Origin: Heterostelium album PN500
Lineage: Eukaryota; Evosea; Eumycetozoa; Acytosteliales; Acytosteliaceae
Direction of reading: 5' to 3'
DNA length: 64,000 bases
Assembly: GCF_000004825.1 (NCBI RefSeq)
Contig: NW_008805089.1
Coordinates: 1,364,001 to 1,428,000 of the forward strand
This document shows, piece by piece, positions 15,458 to 26,378 of the stretch (the first letter of the stretch is position 1; each line of letters begins with the position of its first letter). The notes under the pieces were generated by a model. It saw only the letters and a list, made by a program, of their open reading frames with translations. It had not been told where the DNA came from and ran no database searches. Position numbers and translations under genes: made by a program.

Positions 15458-16930
15458 ATGTTGGATATTGTATTACAAAAAGAAATTATTAAATTTATAT
15501 ATTTCGATGAAAATGCAAGTTGGAATTGGAAGTTGAGTTTGGCAACTGTCAGTCAACAATGGTTCAATACACTGAAGCTGTTGTTCTATCACAATGAGAA
15601 AGCAGAGTTCAAGTATGTCATCGATGAGGATATCGATTGGTTGAGTCACCATCTTCTCAACCAAAGTTGTTTATTCTACTATGGTGGTACGGTGGAGTTG
15701 GAGATCGAGAGGAAAAAGCTTACGCTGATCGATCGTCTGATTCAATTCGTCTCGAGAACCACTTTTAGTGAGTTGGTCATTCGTGCCAATGAGCGATCGG
15801 CATTCGACATGTACGACGCTTTGGTTCCACACATCAACAGCAACACCAGCATCAAATCGCTCAAGGTTGTCGCCAGTTTCCATCTGACACAAGCTGTCTA
15901 TGCCTATGAGAGATTGGTCTCGCTGATAAAGTCGATAACGATACCGATCACCGAGTGGTCGGTCTATGGAATACAAACGGTGACATCGCTCACCGATATT
16001 CATGGACACCTCGCAAACAACCCGATCACCAAGTACTCGATGATCAAATACGATACGTTCAGCCGATATGAATCGTTCTATTTCGATCATCTGGTGAATC
16101 ATTTGACATCGTTCACCTACCGTTGCAAACAGTATCCCAGTGAAGTGTTGATATCTTTCCTCTTTGAGTGTAAGAATCTCAAACGGCTAGAGTTGCAGTT
16201 GATCGAACCGGAAATAGAGACAAACTACCAACAGATGGAACCACTTTTCGTGTATCTAGAGAGTTGTAAAACCATCACTGAATTGCTAATATTGAGTCCA
16301 GTTCCACATGAATATATCTTTAGAGTTTTGGCTAACAACAATAATAATTTGAAAAAATTATTTTTCCCTATGAATTATCCAGTTTTACAGCAACTAAACA
16401 ACAACCCAGCAGCAGCAACAACAATGAAACCAATTAATTATTCTGTAAAAAATTTAAGATTGGAATCAAGCTATAAACAACAACTTGTAGATTATCCAAT
16501 TATGATGAATCCAACAGAGATATTTAAATCGATAACAAAGCTATCCGTTAGATTCTCAAAACATACGATTCAACATTTCCAAGCATTCCTATCGTTCATA
16601 CCAAACGATAAGACCATTCGTAGTTTGGAGATATTCAGTTCCTTTAATTTAGATCTTATCAATCTGTTTGCATCGATATCAACCAACTCGACCATTGAAC
16701 ATCTTCAAATTCTCGGAATGATTCAAAAGGATGAAAACAACTATCTCAATCATTGGAGTATCATTTCACACTTTTTGAACAAGAATAGATCGCTTCAAAA
16801 GATTAATATCTTTACCTACTCGGATAGACCACCAATCTATATTGAATTGGGTGAATACCTCTCAAAGAATACTCAATTCAAAAGAATTGAAATCATACCA
16901 AACAATTTAAATTGTATTTTATTCAGATAA
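15458..16930 (+). CDS. LRR/F-box-like dictyostelid family protein
   Basis: A single-exon gene of 490 residues. The first 50 residues (LQKEIIKFIYFD, then ATVSQQWFNTL) look like the degenerate F-box start seen in large dictyostelid families. The rest is made of irregular leucine-rich segments such as LKSLKVVASF, LKRLELQLIEP, ITELLILSP and IEHLQILGM, spaced roughly 25-60 residues apart. F-box proteins of this build are usually substrate adaptors for SCF ubiquitin ligases, but the F-box match is too weak to be sure. No catalytic motif is seen. It converges with the minus-strand gene at 16973, leaving 42 bases between stops. The ATG at 15458 follows an A/T-rich leader. Confidence 0.8.
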   Translation: MLDIVLQKEIIKFIYFDENASWNWKLSLATVSQQWFNTLKLLFYHNEKAEFKYVIDEDIDWLSHHLLNQSCLFYYGGTVELEIERKKLTLIDRLIQFVSRTTFSELVIRANERSAFDMYDALVPHINSNTSIKSLKVVASFHLTQAVYAYERLVSLIKSITIPITEWSVYGIQTVTSLTDIHGHLANNPITKYSMIKYDTFSRYESFYFDHLVNHLTSFTYRCKQYPSEVLISFLFECKNLKRLELQLIEPEIETNYQQMEPLFVYLESCKTITELLILSPVPHEYIFRVLANNNNNLKKLFFPMNYPVLQQLNNNPAAATTMKPINYSVKNLRLESSYKQQLVDYPIMMNPTEIFKSITKLSVRFSKHTIQHFQAFLSFIPNDKTIRSLEIFSSFNLDLINLFASISTNSTIEHLQILGMIQKDENNYLNHWSIISHFLNKNRSLQKINIFTYSDRPPIYIELGEYLSKNTQFKRIEIIPNNLNCILFR

Positions 16931-16972
16931 ACTTGACTTTTGTAAATAAATCGAATCTTTTGCTTTTGTGTT

Positions 16973-18902
16973 TTATTTAAAATAAACTCTTTTGAATAGA
17001 TATTGTTTTGCAATTGGATGAGTACGTTCCAATTGAAATTGGAATGATTTATCGAGATGTTCGACCATCCAGTTATCCAAAAACATCATCGATTCTTTTC
17101 TTCTTGTGTATTGAACGAGATAGATGTACTCTACCGATGGCATTCTGCTGGAAATAAAAGTGAGCAGCCCTTTGAGTGCTGGCTCTGGTGAGTAGGTGAT
17201 ATGCATCACCTTTACATTGATGAAACGTTTGAGATATTCGTAGTTTCTGAGCTGATCGGTACTGATAAACCTGACTTGATTGATTTGCGATGCTGTCAAC
17301 TTGGAGAGGGGCACTGCTAGATTGACGAGTTGATTACACTTCAAATCGAGTGATTTGATAACGGTGTTTCTATTGACGGTTCCCTGGAACGCCACATCTA
17401 AACGAGCACTAAAGGTGTAGTTAACAATGAGTTTACTGTTGGGAATGTTATTCTTCATTCGCTCGAGACGCGCTGCTGTAGCGGCAATGTAAGCTTTGAC
17501 ACTAACAATCTTGTTGGTTTCAAGATATCTCTGGAGGATGTCGATACCGATATTGTCTTGGTCGGACAATGGTGTCTCCAAGTAGGAGAGCACCGAAAGT
17601 CTCTTTACTTGTGGATTGTATTGTTTGAGAGTCTCGATAATCTCTGGTTTGATAAGGAATTGTATGGAGATACGTAGTTTCTTGAGGTGTGGCTGGCTCT
17701 TTAGAATTTTGATGACATGAGCGACGTCAGAGTTGAACACAGTCGGATAGATGAGTGTTAGTGTTTCAATGGTGTTGCATGTCGTTGGTATGGTGGCACC
17801 GTTATTGAACGAGGTATTCAGTTCGTAGGTTAAGAATGTTTTGATTGGACATTTGACACTGTTCAGGTGTTCGATATCCTTGTCCTTGAGATTTCTGAAG
17901 CGCAAGTCTGGCATCAAATAGGTACGAACCAATTTGTAGATTTGTTTGCTGAGTAAACTAAGTTCCATCAGTCGCTTGATTCCGAATTTCATTGGTTGGC
18001 CAATACCCTCCTCGTCGTACGCCGATAGCTTTCTTTCGAAATGAATGATTGGAAGCGTTGCAAACCCAACGATTCTCAACATAACGGCAGGCACAAAAAT
18101 GAACTCTGGACGATGGAAATCCTGTGGTCTCATCGGTTTCATCGGTTTTGGTGGTTCAATTGTCTTCTCCGAACGTCTTATACTATAGGTGTTAACAATA
18201 TAGTCACCTTCTTCGCTATGATAGTCATCTTCAATAAAATCATCGTGGTTTCCAAGGATTGATGCTGGATGTTGTGAAGAAGAAGTTGCAACTGGAGTCG
18301 ATTGATTAATAAATTGATTAGCTATAAGCTGTTGTTGTTGTAGATATTGCGTTTGTTGCTGCATTATTTGTAGCTGTTGTTGTGAGTGTTCTAGTCTCAT
18401 TTGTCGTTGTTGTTGAAAGCGGCTTGGCATTTGATTGGTGGAATCTCTACCACGTCCTCTTGATTCTCTTGGCTCTTTCGTTTCTTTCGGTTGTTTCGAT
18501 TCCCTTGGTTCTTTGTTTCTATTTCTCCTGGAACCCTTTTCACTTCCGGTATCATCGTCTTCATGTATACTACCACTACTACTACTGCTGCTACTACTAG
18601 AGGATTGATTGATTTCTCTTTCCTTTCTATTTTTCTTTATACCCTTCAAGTCACGTAGAATAGTTTCATCTTTTTCGACTCGATCTATGACCTCTGACAA
18701 TCTTTTAATACAATCTCTTGTGTGAATGATTAAATAAAATTGTTCTAAATAAAAAGATTATAATTAATAAAATAAAAGTTTTAAATAATAATCAAACCCA
18801 ATATATATTTTTTTAACCCATACCAATTGATTTATTACAAATTGGACATTTTGATTTAGCCAAGGTCCCACCAACCTCATTTAAATATTCATCGTCTTGC
18901 AT
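16973..18902 (-). CDS. UBZ-like zinc finger plus LRR-like protein
   Basis: Two exons, 18902-18824 and 18744-16973, join in frame to give 616 residues. The join creates a short zinc-finger-like module near residues 19-40: CPIC, twelve residues, then HTRDC. C-x2-C-x12-H-x3-C spacing resembles the UBZ4/Rad18 ubiquitin-binding finger. A serine-rich, acid/base-mixed and glutamine-rich disordered region follows to about residue 215. The remainder resembles the neighbouring gene at 15458: an F-box-like patch (LMELSLLSKQIYKLV) and irregular leucine-rich segments (IETLTLIYP, LKKLRISIQF, VKRLSVLSYL). A role in ubiquitin recognition is inferred from the finger only. The upstream region is one copy of a dispersed repeat (18944-19141). 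The longest uninterrupted frame begins at 18700, but the spliced start at 18902 adds the finger. Confidence 0.78.
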
Positions 18903-18943
18903 ATTTAAATGTTATAATCACCACTAAAAAATAAAATAAATAT

Positions 18944-19141
18944 TATAATAATAAATCACCCTTTAATGAAATAATAATTTGTTTGTTTGTTTGTTTGTTT
19001 GTTGTTTGTCTTTTACAAAAAAATATGGTAATGAAATGAAACACTCGAGTGTTTCTTTTTATCTACAAAAAAAATATTAAATATCTTGATAAATTTAGAT
19101 ATTTCTTAAAAAATCAAATTTTTTTATTTCAAAAACCATGC
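18944..19141 (+). repeat. Dispersed repeat, copy 1
   Basis: This segment matches the reverse complement of 54616-54761. Shared blocks in the same order are CTTTAATGAAATAATAATTT at 18961-18980, ACACTCGA near 19041, a 24-base block at 19081-19104 starting ATATCTTGATAAATTTAG, and a final AAACCATG. Copy 1 is longer because of a (GTTT)n run and an extra A-rich insert. It lies immediately upstream of the gene starting at 18902. Confidence 0.8.
18979..19010 (+). repeat. (GTTT)n microsatellite
   Basis: About six to seven GTTT units in a row, inside dispersed repeat copy 1. The corresponding place in copy 2 reads as ATTT units. Confidence 0.85.
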
Positions 19142-19522
19142 TTTTTAAAAAAATATGGTTTTTTTTTCAAGGATCTTCTTTGTATCTTGGGAGGTGGAAA
19201 AACTTCAGATTTTTTTTTAATAAATATTATTTTACAAATTCTATTCTACATTTTGGTCAAGATGTACTTCGCCAAGTATTAGTTTTTAAAGGTTAAAAAA
19301 AACATTTGTTTTCTAAATTAATTTTTTGACATCATTTTCTGATTAACAAAATTTCAATCAAATTTAAAATCTGATTGACAAATATGTTAATCAAAAGTTA
19401 TAATTATCTTTATTTGATTAACAAAACTTTTTCTTAAACTATAAATATGATAGGAAAGTCCTAATCAATATCAAATATTAATCATTCAAATATTAATAGA
19501 TCATTAAAGATATATATAAACA
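19142..19522. other. AT-rich spacer beyond dispersed repeat
   Basis: No supported gene. A 77-codon open frame at 19049-19282 is mostly Phe/Lys/Leu from A/T tracts and overlaps the dispersed repeat, so it is not called. Short GATTAACAAA-type repeats occur at about 19340-19430. Confidence 0.5.
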
Positions 19523-19783
19523 ATGGTATTTTATATCTCTCTGGTTCTAAATGGTTCGAATCAATATGAAATTAGAAACGGTTTCATAACTGAAAGAAAA
19601 TGTATTAATGGTATTTTTATATATGGCGCTTCTACAAAGTGGAACAGTTCTTTTGAGGAATCACTCTTTGAGAACTGGGATAACTATACATCATTAAAAG
19701 TTTATCTACATGTAAGTTTGAAACGATTAAAAGTTAAACAAATCCAAATCATATTAAATAAATTCATCTAGAGTTACGAGTAA
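19523..19783 (+). CDS. Possible small two-exon protein
   Basis: An ATG at 19523 opens 63 codons with ordinary composition (many W, G, E, N), unlike the A/T shadows around it. A good GTAAGT donor at 19712 and a TCTAG acceptor at 19771 would join to a four-codon final exon ending in TAA at 19781-19783, giving about 66 residues ending VYLHSYE. I recognise no family or motif. The region lies between the dispersed repeat and the GMC gene. It may be a real lineage-specific small protein or a relic exon; a transcript would decide. Confidence 0.35.
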
Positions 19784-19926
19784 CCTTTATAATTACATGA
19801 TTACCTTGATACCAACAATAGATAGTAATTATTGTTGATGACCATCATAACAACTGTTACAAAATAAATAAACATAAATCATATCTTATTTATTGTAATA
19901 GTTTTTTTTTAATTTATAAATCTTGA

Positions 19927-21642
19927 TTATTTATTGTCTTTTAATATAAATTTAGAAGCTTGTAATGCAATGATCATTGTTGGTGCGTTGGTATTTACAT
20001 TTATGGAGGGAATTACAGAAGCATCGATGACACGAATATTTTCGGTACCTTTGAGTTTGAGGTGTGGATCGAGTGGTGCTGTTGGATCATCTTTTCTTCC
20101 CATCTTGACAGTACCATATGGATGAAAATCTCTAACACCGGTTCTTCTTATATAATCTTCGATCGATGCATCATCTTGACCAATATTGCTGGATTCAGGT
20201 TTATTTCCATCTACGATTCCCATTTGAACGAGTTTATCTTGGATTCTACGACATTCTTTGATACCATCCTTTAGAATCTGGATATCATCTGGAGATGTAA
20301 GGTAGTTGTTTGTTATTAATGGGTGGACGGCAGCACCTGTTTCATCTATACTCTTGACTTGAACTCTTCCAACACTCTTTGCATTGACAAGCTCAACTGG
20401 ACAATAGAAAACTACTTGGCCTGTTTCCAAATATTTGAAATCCAAACCCAAAATGAAATCGTGTTTAGTTTTATTTTGTTTGGTACCGAAATAGAGGAAT
20501 CCATCTTCAACCGTATGCCTGTTGAGATCGTCAGCAGCTATTTTGATTGTGGATAAAAGTGGTTTTGCAAAGAAATTAATATAGAAATGATCATATAACC
20601 CTTCACCAATATAAGGAGAATCTATCGTTGGTTTGATACCGGCTTGTTTCAATTTCGAAGGATTTCCAACGCCACTTGCTTGCAAAAGAACCGGTGATTC
20701 ATAAGCACCTAAACTGATAATTAACTCTTTGTTGATTCTAACGTTTCTAATCTTTCCAGTTCCAACATCTCTTAATCTAACGGAAACAGCTTTATTTCCA
20801 TTGAATTCAATCTTTTCAGCACGATGATAAACTAGAACATCTAAATTCTTACGATTAGCTACAACTGGATCGATATAAGTAGAATAACTTGTTTCTCTCC
20901 GTTGGTAAGTAATGTTGTCTGGTTTTGACATTGATATTCTATTAGTCAAACCATTCAAATTTCCGACATAAACATCGGGAATGAATGGTACACCAAGTCT
21001 AGTGACAGCTCTTTTTATCTCTGGAAGTAGCTTTCTATTATCATCGAGCTTTCTCAAATAAAACTTTGAACGAATCTCGCTAATGTGTTTGGAATGGACA
21101 TTGTCCCAACCCCATTCACTCTCACCGGTTTGGTCTGCCCAATCATTATATAGCTGTTTATCACCAACTACGAAAATCATTCCGTTATTCATATTGCAGC
21201 CACCAGTTACTTTTGCTCTTATTTGGTTCATTGTACGGTTATTACAACCTGGCTCCGGTGTTGACATATATACTCTGGAAACAACAGGCTCCGGATCGGT
21301 AATAAAATGTTGTACCCAATCTTTTGGATCCCATATCCATGGATGTTGAGCAACTAACATAACAAATAAAATTCGAATAATTTAATTTAAGAAAAAATTG
21401 ATAGTCGATAAAATATTTTAATTAAATTTCATCTATAACTTACAACCACCTTCTTCAACCAATAATATTGAATTTCTTTTATTTTCAGATAGTTTATTTG
21501 CAACAATTGATCCTGCAGTACCTGCTCCGAGAACTATATAATCATACTCATCATCATCATCGTTATGTTTATAAACATCATCATCAGCTCTTAAACTTGA
21601 TATTAAAAATAATAATGATAATAATAAATATAATCTAAACAT
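19927..21642 (-). CDS. Secreted GMC-family FAD oxidoreductase, copy 1
   Basis: Two exons, 21642-21444 and 21353-19927, give 541 residues. The product starts with a signal peptide ([19 protein letters not shown]) and then the FAD-binding [13 protein letters not shown] with a downstream LLVEEGG. The GMC C-terminal domain is intact, with catalytic histidine in [10 protein letters not shown] and NTNAPTM near the end. GMC enzymes oxidise alcohols such as choline, glucose or aryl alcohols using FAD; the substrate is not evident here. The open frame starting at 21360 misses the FAD-binding exon, so the spliced start is preferred. A close paralogue with the same intron position lies at 52179-53885, on the same strand 32 kb away. 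The presence of a signal peptide suggests secretion or an endolysosomal location. Confidence 0.93.
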
Positions 21643-21939
21643 TGATTTATTTTTATTGATTAAATAAATGAATGAATTTCTTTCTCTTTCATTATTTTTG
21701 ATTATGACATAATAACTAATTTTTTTTTTATTATTTCTGTGTTAAATTATGAATACAGAGTGTTTTCAAAATCGTCAGTAAAAAAAACATTGATTGTAAC
21801 GTTCGGGTGTTTAAGATATTTAAAAATATTTAAATTAAAAATTTATTTTTCAATAATAAAATTTTTGATGATCATTAAGTTTTGAACAATTTAGAGAGCT
21901 ATTTGGTAATCATAAAGCTATAGTTTTTGTTGTTAAAAA

Positions 21940-23031
21940 ATGAGAATCAAAGTATTATCATCGGGTAGCAAACGTGAGATCTGTACTGTTTCTACTGAAG
22001 CTGTCCAAACCGTCGGTCAATTCAAAAAGGAATTCTACAGACAAAGTATGTAAATCAATAAATAATTGATAGTTGATAGATATTAATTGTTGTTTATTTA
22101 TTTAATTAAAAAACAAACAAAAAAAAAAGATCCAAAATATAGTGTTGAAAGACAAAGATTCTCTATTATTGGTGCAGATTCTAAACCAATTATTCTTGGA
22201 GATGACAGTAAGACATTGGCATCGTACAACCTTAAATTGGATGATACATTATACTTTAAGGATTTAGGACCTCAAATCTCATGGACTGCTGTATTCTTGG
22301 CTGAATATGCTGGTCCATTACTCATCTACCCATTGTTCTACTACTTCTCAACTCAAATCTATGGATATCAATTTGAAAAGAGTTATGTTCAACAGTAAGT
22401 AAATTAATTTAACTCAAAATATAAAATAGTTAAAATATAAATTATAAATCTTATTATTAACTATTAATATAATTATTTTATTAATTTTTTAGTATTAGCA
22501 TTGATCTGTTACAGTATTCATTATATTAAGAGATTGTTGGAAACTATCTTTGTACATAGATTCAGTCATGGTACAATGCCACTTTTCAATTTGTTCAAAA
22601 ACTGTACCTACTACTGGGGATGCACAGTGATGGTATCGTACTTTGTCAACCATTCGTTGTACACTGCACCGGCAGCCATGAACGTCTACCTCGGATTGGT
22701 CTTGTTTGCCATTGGTGAGTCAATGAATTTGGTTTGTCACTTGCAACTCCGTAACCTTCGTCCAGCCGGTTCTACCGCACGTGCCATTCCAAAGGGTGGA
22801 CTCTTTGAGTTTGTCTCATGTCCAAACTACACCATGGAGATTCTCTCATGGATCGGTTTCTCCATCATGACCCAAACCCTCACCGCCTACATCTTTACCA
22901 TTCTCGGTGCCGTCCAGATGTACGTCTGGGCCGTCGCCAAACACCGTAAATACCGTAAGGACTTTGACGGTCAAAACGGTAGATTACAATATCCAAGATC
23001 AAGAAAGATCATCGTACCATTCTTACTTTAA
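21940..23031 (+). CDS. tecr: Very-long-chain trans-2,3-enoyl-CoA reductase
   Basis: TECR (called gpsn2 in Dictyostelium) catalyses the last step of very-long-chain fatty acid elongation in the ER membrane. Exon 1 (21940-22045) and exon 2 (22130-22394) encode a ubiquitin-like N-terminus followed by [11 protein letters not shown]. The last exon, to 23031, has [51 protein letters not shown] and the C-terminal IVPFLL. All are family hallmarks, including the membrane helices. The junction of exons 2 and 3 is problematic: the strong GTAAGT donor at 22395 and the TTTTTTAG acceptor at 22492 do not preserve frame, although LALICYS just after the acceptor matches the family. A downstream AG at 22514 would restore frame at the cost of a few conserved residues. 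Identity is certain; that junction is not. Confidence 0.92.
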
Positions 23032-23106
23032 AAAATAAATAAAAAGAATTAAGATAATTACAATAATATATATTTGTATATTTGTATATTTGTTTGGTTG
23101 TTTTGA

Positions 23107-24852
23107 TTATTCACTTTTTTTATTTAATTCATTTGTAATTGAATCGATGGAATCTAATCTTTCCATTAATGATGGATGAGAATAATAATATAATGAAAAA
23201 TAGATATCTGGTTTAATGTATGTACCATTTCCATACATTGAAAGCAATGCTTTCTTCATGTCCAATCCATTCTCGATGGCATAACGATCGGCTGCATATT
23301 CGAATTCTCTTCTAATTAAATTGGTAACAAATCTTAATAGATTTGCAAATGTACTATATAAATATGAAAATATAACTAAACCAACACTAACCTAAAAAAT
23401 GTTATAAGATTATTAATTTATCATGATGATTATTGAATATTCAAATTATTATTATTTACTTACATCAACTCTTTTAAAACCAAAACTATAATAAAATATA
23501 GGTAAATTTACAACTCTTGAGAATAAGAAAATAAAATTACCTAAAAACAACAACTGTACAAATAAATGTTTCCATGAATCTAGATGATTATGTTTTTTGT
23601 TTGTTTAAATAAATAAATAAATGATATTCAATATATTAAAATGTGTGTAATTAATTAGTTAATCTTACGTTTAAATTTATGATGACCTATTTCATGACCG
23701 ATAATCGATAGAATCTCTGGTGTTGATTGTTGCTTAATAAGATTATCATATAAAACGATACTGCTACTCCAGAAACCCAATAGGAATGCATTTGAATGAG
23801 ATACTCGCTTCGATCCATCCATTGTGTAGATCTCTTTCAATGGAAAACCAAGTTTGTTCGATAGTTTACTGATTTCCTCTCTTAATTCGCCATCCTCCAT
23901 CAAAGAGAAATTGTTAAACAAGAATGCTAACGATGGATACATATCAGAGAAGAATAATGCTACTGTTGAAACAAAAATGATTATATCTGAAAAAAAATAT
24001 TAATAATTAACAAAATAAAAAAAAGAGAGTAAATTTGTTTTAATAATACTTACATAACCATTGAAATGGGAATTTCCATGAGAATAATGCAATTGTAACT
24101 GCTAATAATGGTAATCCAATTAATAGTGATACTAGAAACATTTTAATTTGATCGATTACTATTTGCTTAAACCAATGATTTGATGTTGTTGTTGTTGATG
24201 ATGATGATGATGATTGAGATGAAGATGATTTATCAGAGACATCTGATTGACAATCGACAAGGAATACTCTGTACAACTCGAATGGTAGTCGGATAATTGA
24301 ACTGAATAAACTGATCATTAAAAGATAGGAAATACCACGAGTAACTTCATACTCTTGTCCAAAGCCGTAGGCACTCCAAAGATACTCATTGCAATTATAG
24401 ATATATAATAAAACACCAAAGTTTAGTATACAACACTCCAAGATGAAACCAATTGTAGACTCGGTTCTAGAGAAATTAAGAAGTCCAAGAATGTTTTCCT
24501 ATATAAAGATTGGTTAAAATTGCAATATTAGGTTAAACGTTGATTAGATTATATTAGATCTGATGAATTATTTTATTATTATTTGATCTTGTTAATATTA
24601 TTATTTATTACTTACAATATGATATGTTGTATCAGTCCAGTTGGCCGTGGGATTACGATATTGTCGGATGGTGAATGACTGACGAATGTCCAAGTAGAGT
24701 TCGAGGAAGAATATAAAGGTGTTACAGCCCAGAGTAAAGTGAAACCACGGTATCTCCTCGAGTATTGGTGTAATGTTAAATATAACCATTGCTAGTACTA
24801 CACATGCACTCGAGTACCACACAGCTCTCTCAATGGTACTTGAAGAAGTCAT
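23107..24852 (-). CDS. zmpste24: CAAX prenyl protease 1 (Ste24/ZMPSTE24)
   Basis: Five exons on the minus strand (24852-24616, 24498-24054, 23986-23669, 23579-23464, 23391-23107) give 466 residues. This multi-pass ER and nuclear-envelope zinc protease removes the last three residues of prenylated CAAX proteins. The zinc site HEIGHH is near residue 325 at the end of exon 3, and the third ligand lies in REFEYAADRYA near residue 395. Other family blocks are FSRTESTIGF, MDGSKRVSHSNAF and SHPSLMERL. A serine/threonine-rich insert (residues about 165-190) in a loop is lineage-specific. The start MTSSSTIERAVWYSS is at the first ATG. Shorter frames in this region are single exons of this gene. Confidence 0.94.
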
Positions 24853-26110
24853 TGTTTCTTACTAACTTTCTTTTTTTTTTTTTCTAAGTTGTTTTTTTTT
24901 CAACTGACCAACAGCAGCAGCAACAACCAACAAACGACCCACACTACCTACAACCACTTGAGCTCAACCAATAACTTAAACTTGATAATGATAACAATAA
25001 TAAATCTATCTATCTTTTATTGCTAATGAATAAACCTAATCTTTGATGTGTTTGTTTGTTTGTTTGTTTGTTGTTGTTGATGTGTTAATGCTGATTGATG
25101 TAATTTGTCAGGTTTTGTTTGTTTGTTTTTAGATTGATTTAAAAAAAAACCGTATAACTGTATGAAATTTGATATCGAGTGTGCTTTAACACTGCGCAAA
25201 TCTATGATTGTTTGATTATTAGTCGACAATAACAACAACACAATCAACTTTAATAAAAAAAAAATGTTAAAAAAAACGACACACAACCTTGCTCAATCAT
25301 TATGAATCAATTTCCAATTTTTTTTTGCAAAAAAAGACATATATTAGAAGGGGGGTTTTCACATTATTCTTTAAAGTAATCATTTTTTATAATAATTTCC
25401 TAACATCAGAATCTTTAGAATAATAATATTAATAATAGCTATTAAATAATTTACAAATTAAATAATAAATATACTATTTTTGAAACAAATAAAATATATA
25501 TTGGAGATAATTTAATGTAAATTTACATTTAAAAAAAAAAAAAGTAAGTAGATTTATCTTTTTTTTCTTTCCTTTTCTTTTTTTTTTTTTTTTGTTTTCG
25601 TTAATTAGTAAAGTTAGTTTATAAACTAACTTTTTTACACCAGAGTAATATCTCATTGCTCAAATAAGGTGTTGTAAATGTTTGACGAGAATGATCAGCA
25701 AATTTATATTCTGCTGCTGATGTGTTTGTTTTATGTGTATGTATGTTTTTATACATACACAACCTTTTTTTTTTATAAAAAATGTGAGTCAAGTTGTACA
25801 CTGTTATCACACTTTTCTTATCTCTTAATCAATTTAGTGATATGGTGTAAACCAAACTTCAGATATTAATAATAACAATAATAATAACCCAAATCAAATC
25901 ATACCGCTTCATTCAAAATTAAACCAAACAGCCATCTCAAATCAAGATATAATGTACATTTTTTTTTTTATTTATTTTTTTGGTGGTGAGCAATAATAAA
26001 AACAAAACACACTCCAACAATCAAATCATCACCATCAAAACTTAACACCAATCCCAAAAAAAAAAAAAAAAACAAAAAACAAAATTGAAAAAAAGAAAGA
26101 AAATAAACAT

Positions 26111-26164
26111 TTCAGCAATTTGTTGGTGATGATTTGATGATATTATTATTAGCAAGTTGCTGAA
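26111..26164. repeat. Hairpin with 12-bp arms
   Basis: TTCAGCAATTTG at 26111-26122 pairs with CAAGTTGCTGAA at 26153-26164, with one G-U position. The 30-base loop starts with GGTGATGA, which resembles a snoRNA C box, and CTGA lies in the 3' arm. It could be a structured RNA or chance. Confidence 0.55.
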
Positions 26165-26286
26165 TAATAACAACAATCATAATTTTGGAGGGAGGTCAAA
26201 TAATAATCAATACTACCTCTAATAAAAGACTGACTGTGCATTGCATCTTTCTTGCTGATCAATTGACACTGACGCCAAAAAAAACT

Positions 26287-26378
26287 CCAAAAAAAAAAAA
26301 ACCACAACAACCTCCCTCACAAATTCCAAATTAAATTTTGTTTTTTTGGTAGGTTGTTGTGATTTTTTTTTTTTTTTC
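26287..26378. repeat. Hairpin with A/T plus CACAACAACCT arms
   Basis: A poly-A run followed by CCACAACAACCT (about 26288-26313) is mirrored by AGGTTGTTGTGAT and a poly-T run (about 26351-26378). The arms are roughly 24 bases with one or two mismatches around a loop of about 40 bases. Confidence 0.6.

Noticed and set aside
19049-19282. 77-codon open frame rich in Phe, Lys and Leu
   Set aside because: It lies on A/T homopolymers and overlaps the dispersed repeat; no splice or start context supports it.
19554-19563. GGTTCGAATC, identical to a tRNA B-box
   Set aside because: No A-box, acceptor stem or anticodon arm at the right distances; it lies inside the small open frame.
22876-23031. Thought of a steroid 5-alpha-reductase instead of TECR
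   Set aside because: The ubiquitin-like N-terminus and RFSHGTMP block fit TECR specifically; the C-terminal domain fold is shared by both families.
25023-25869. Several short open frames on both strands
   Set aside because: They encode low-complexity Lys/Asn/Thr or Phe/Tyr strings produced by simple A/T and GTTT runs.
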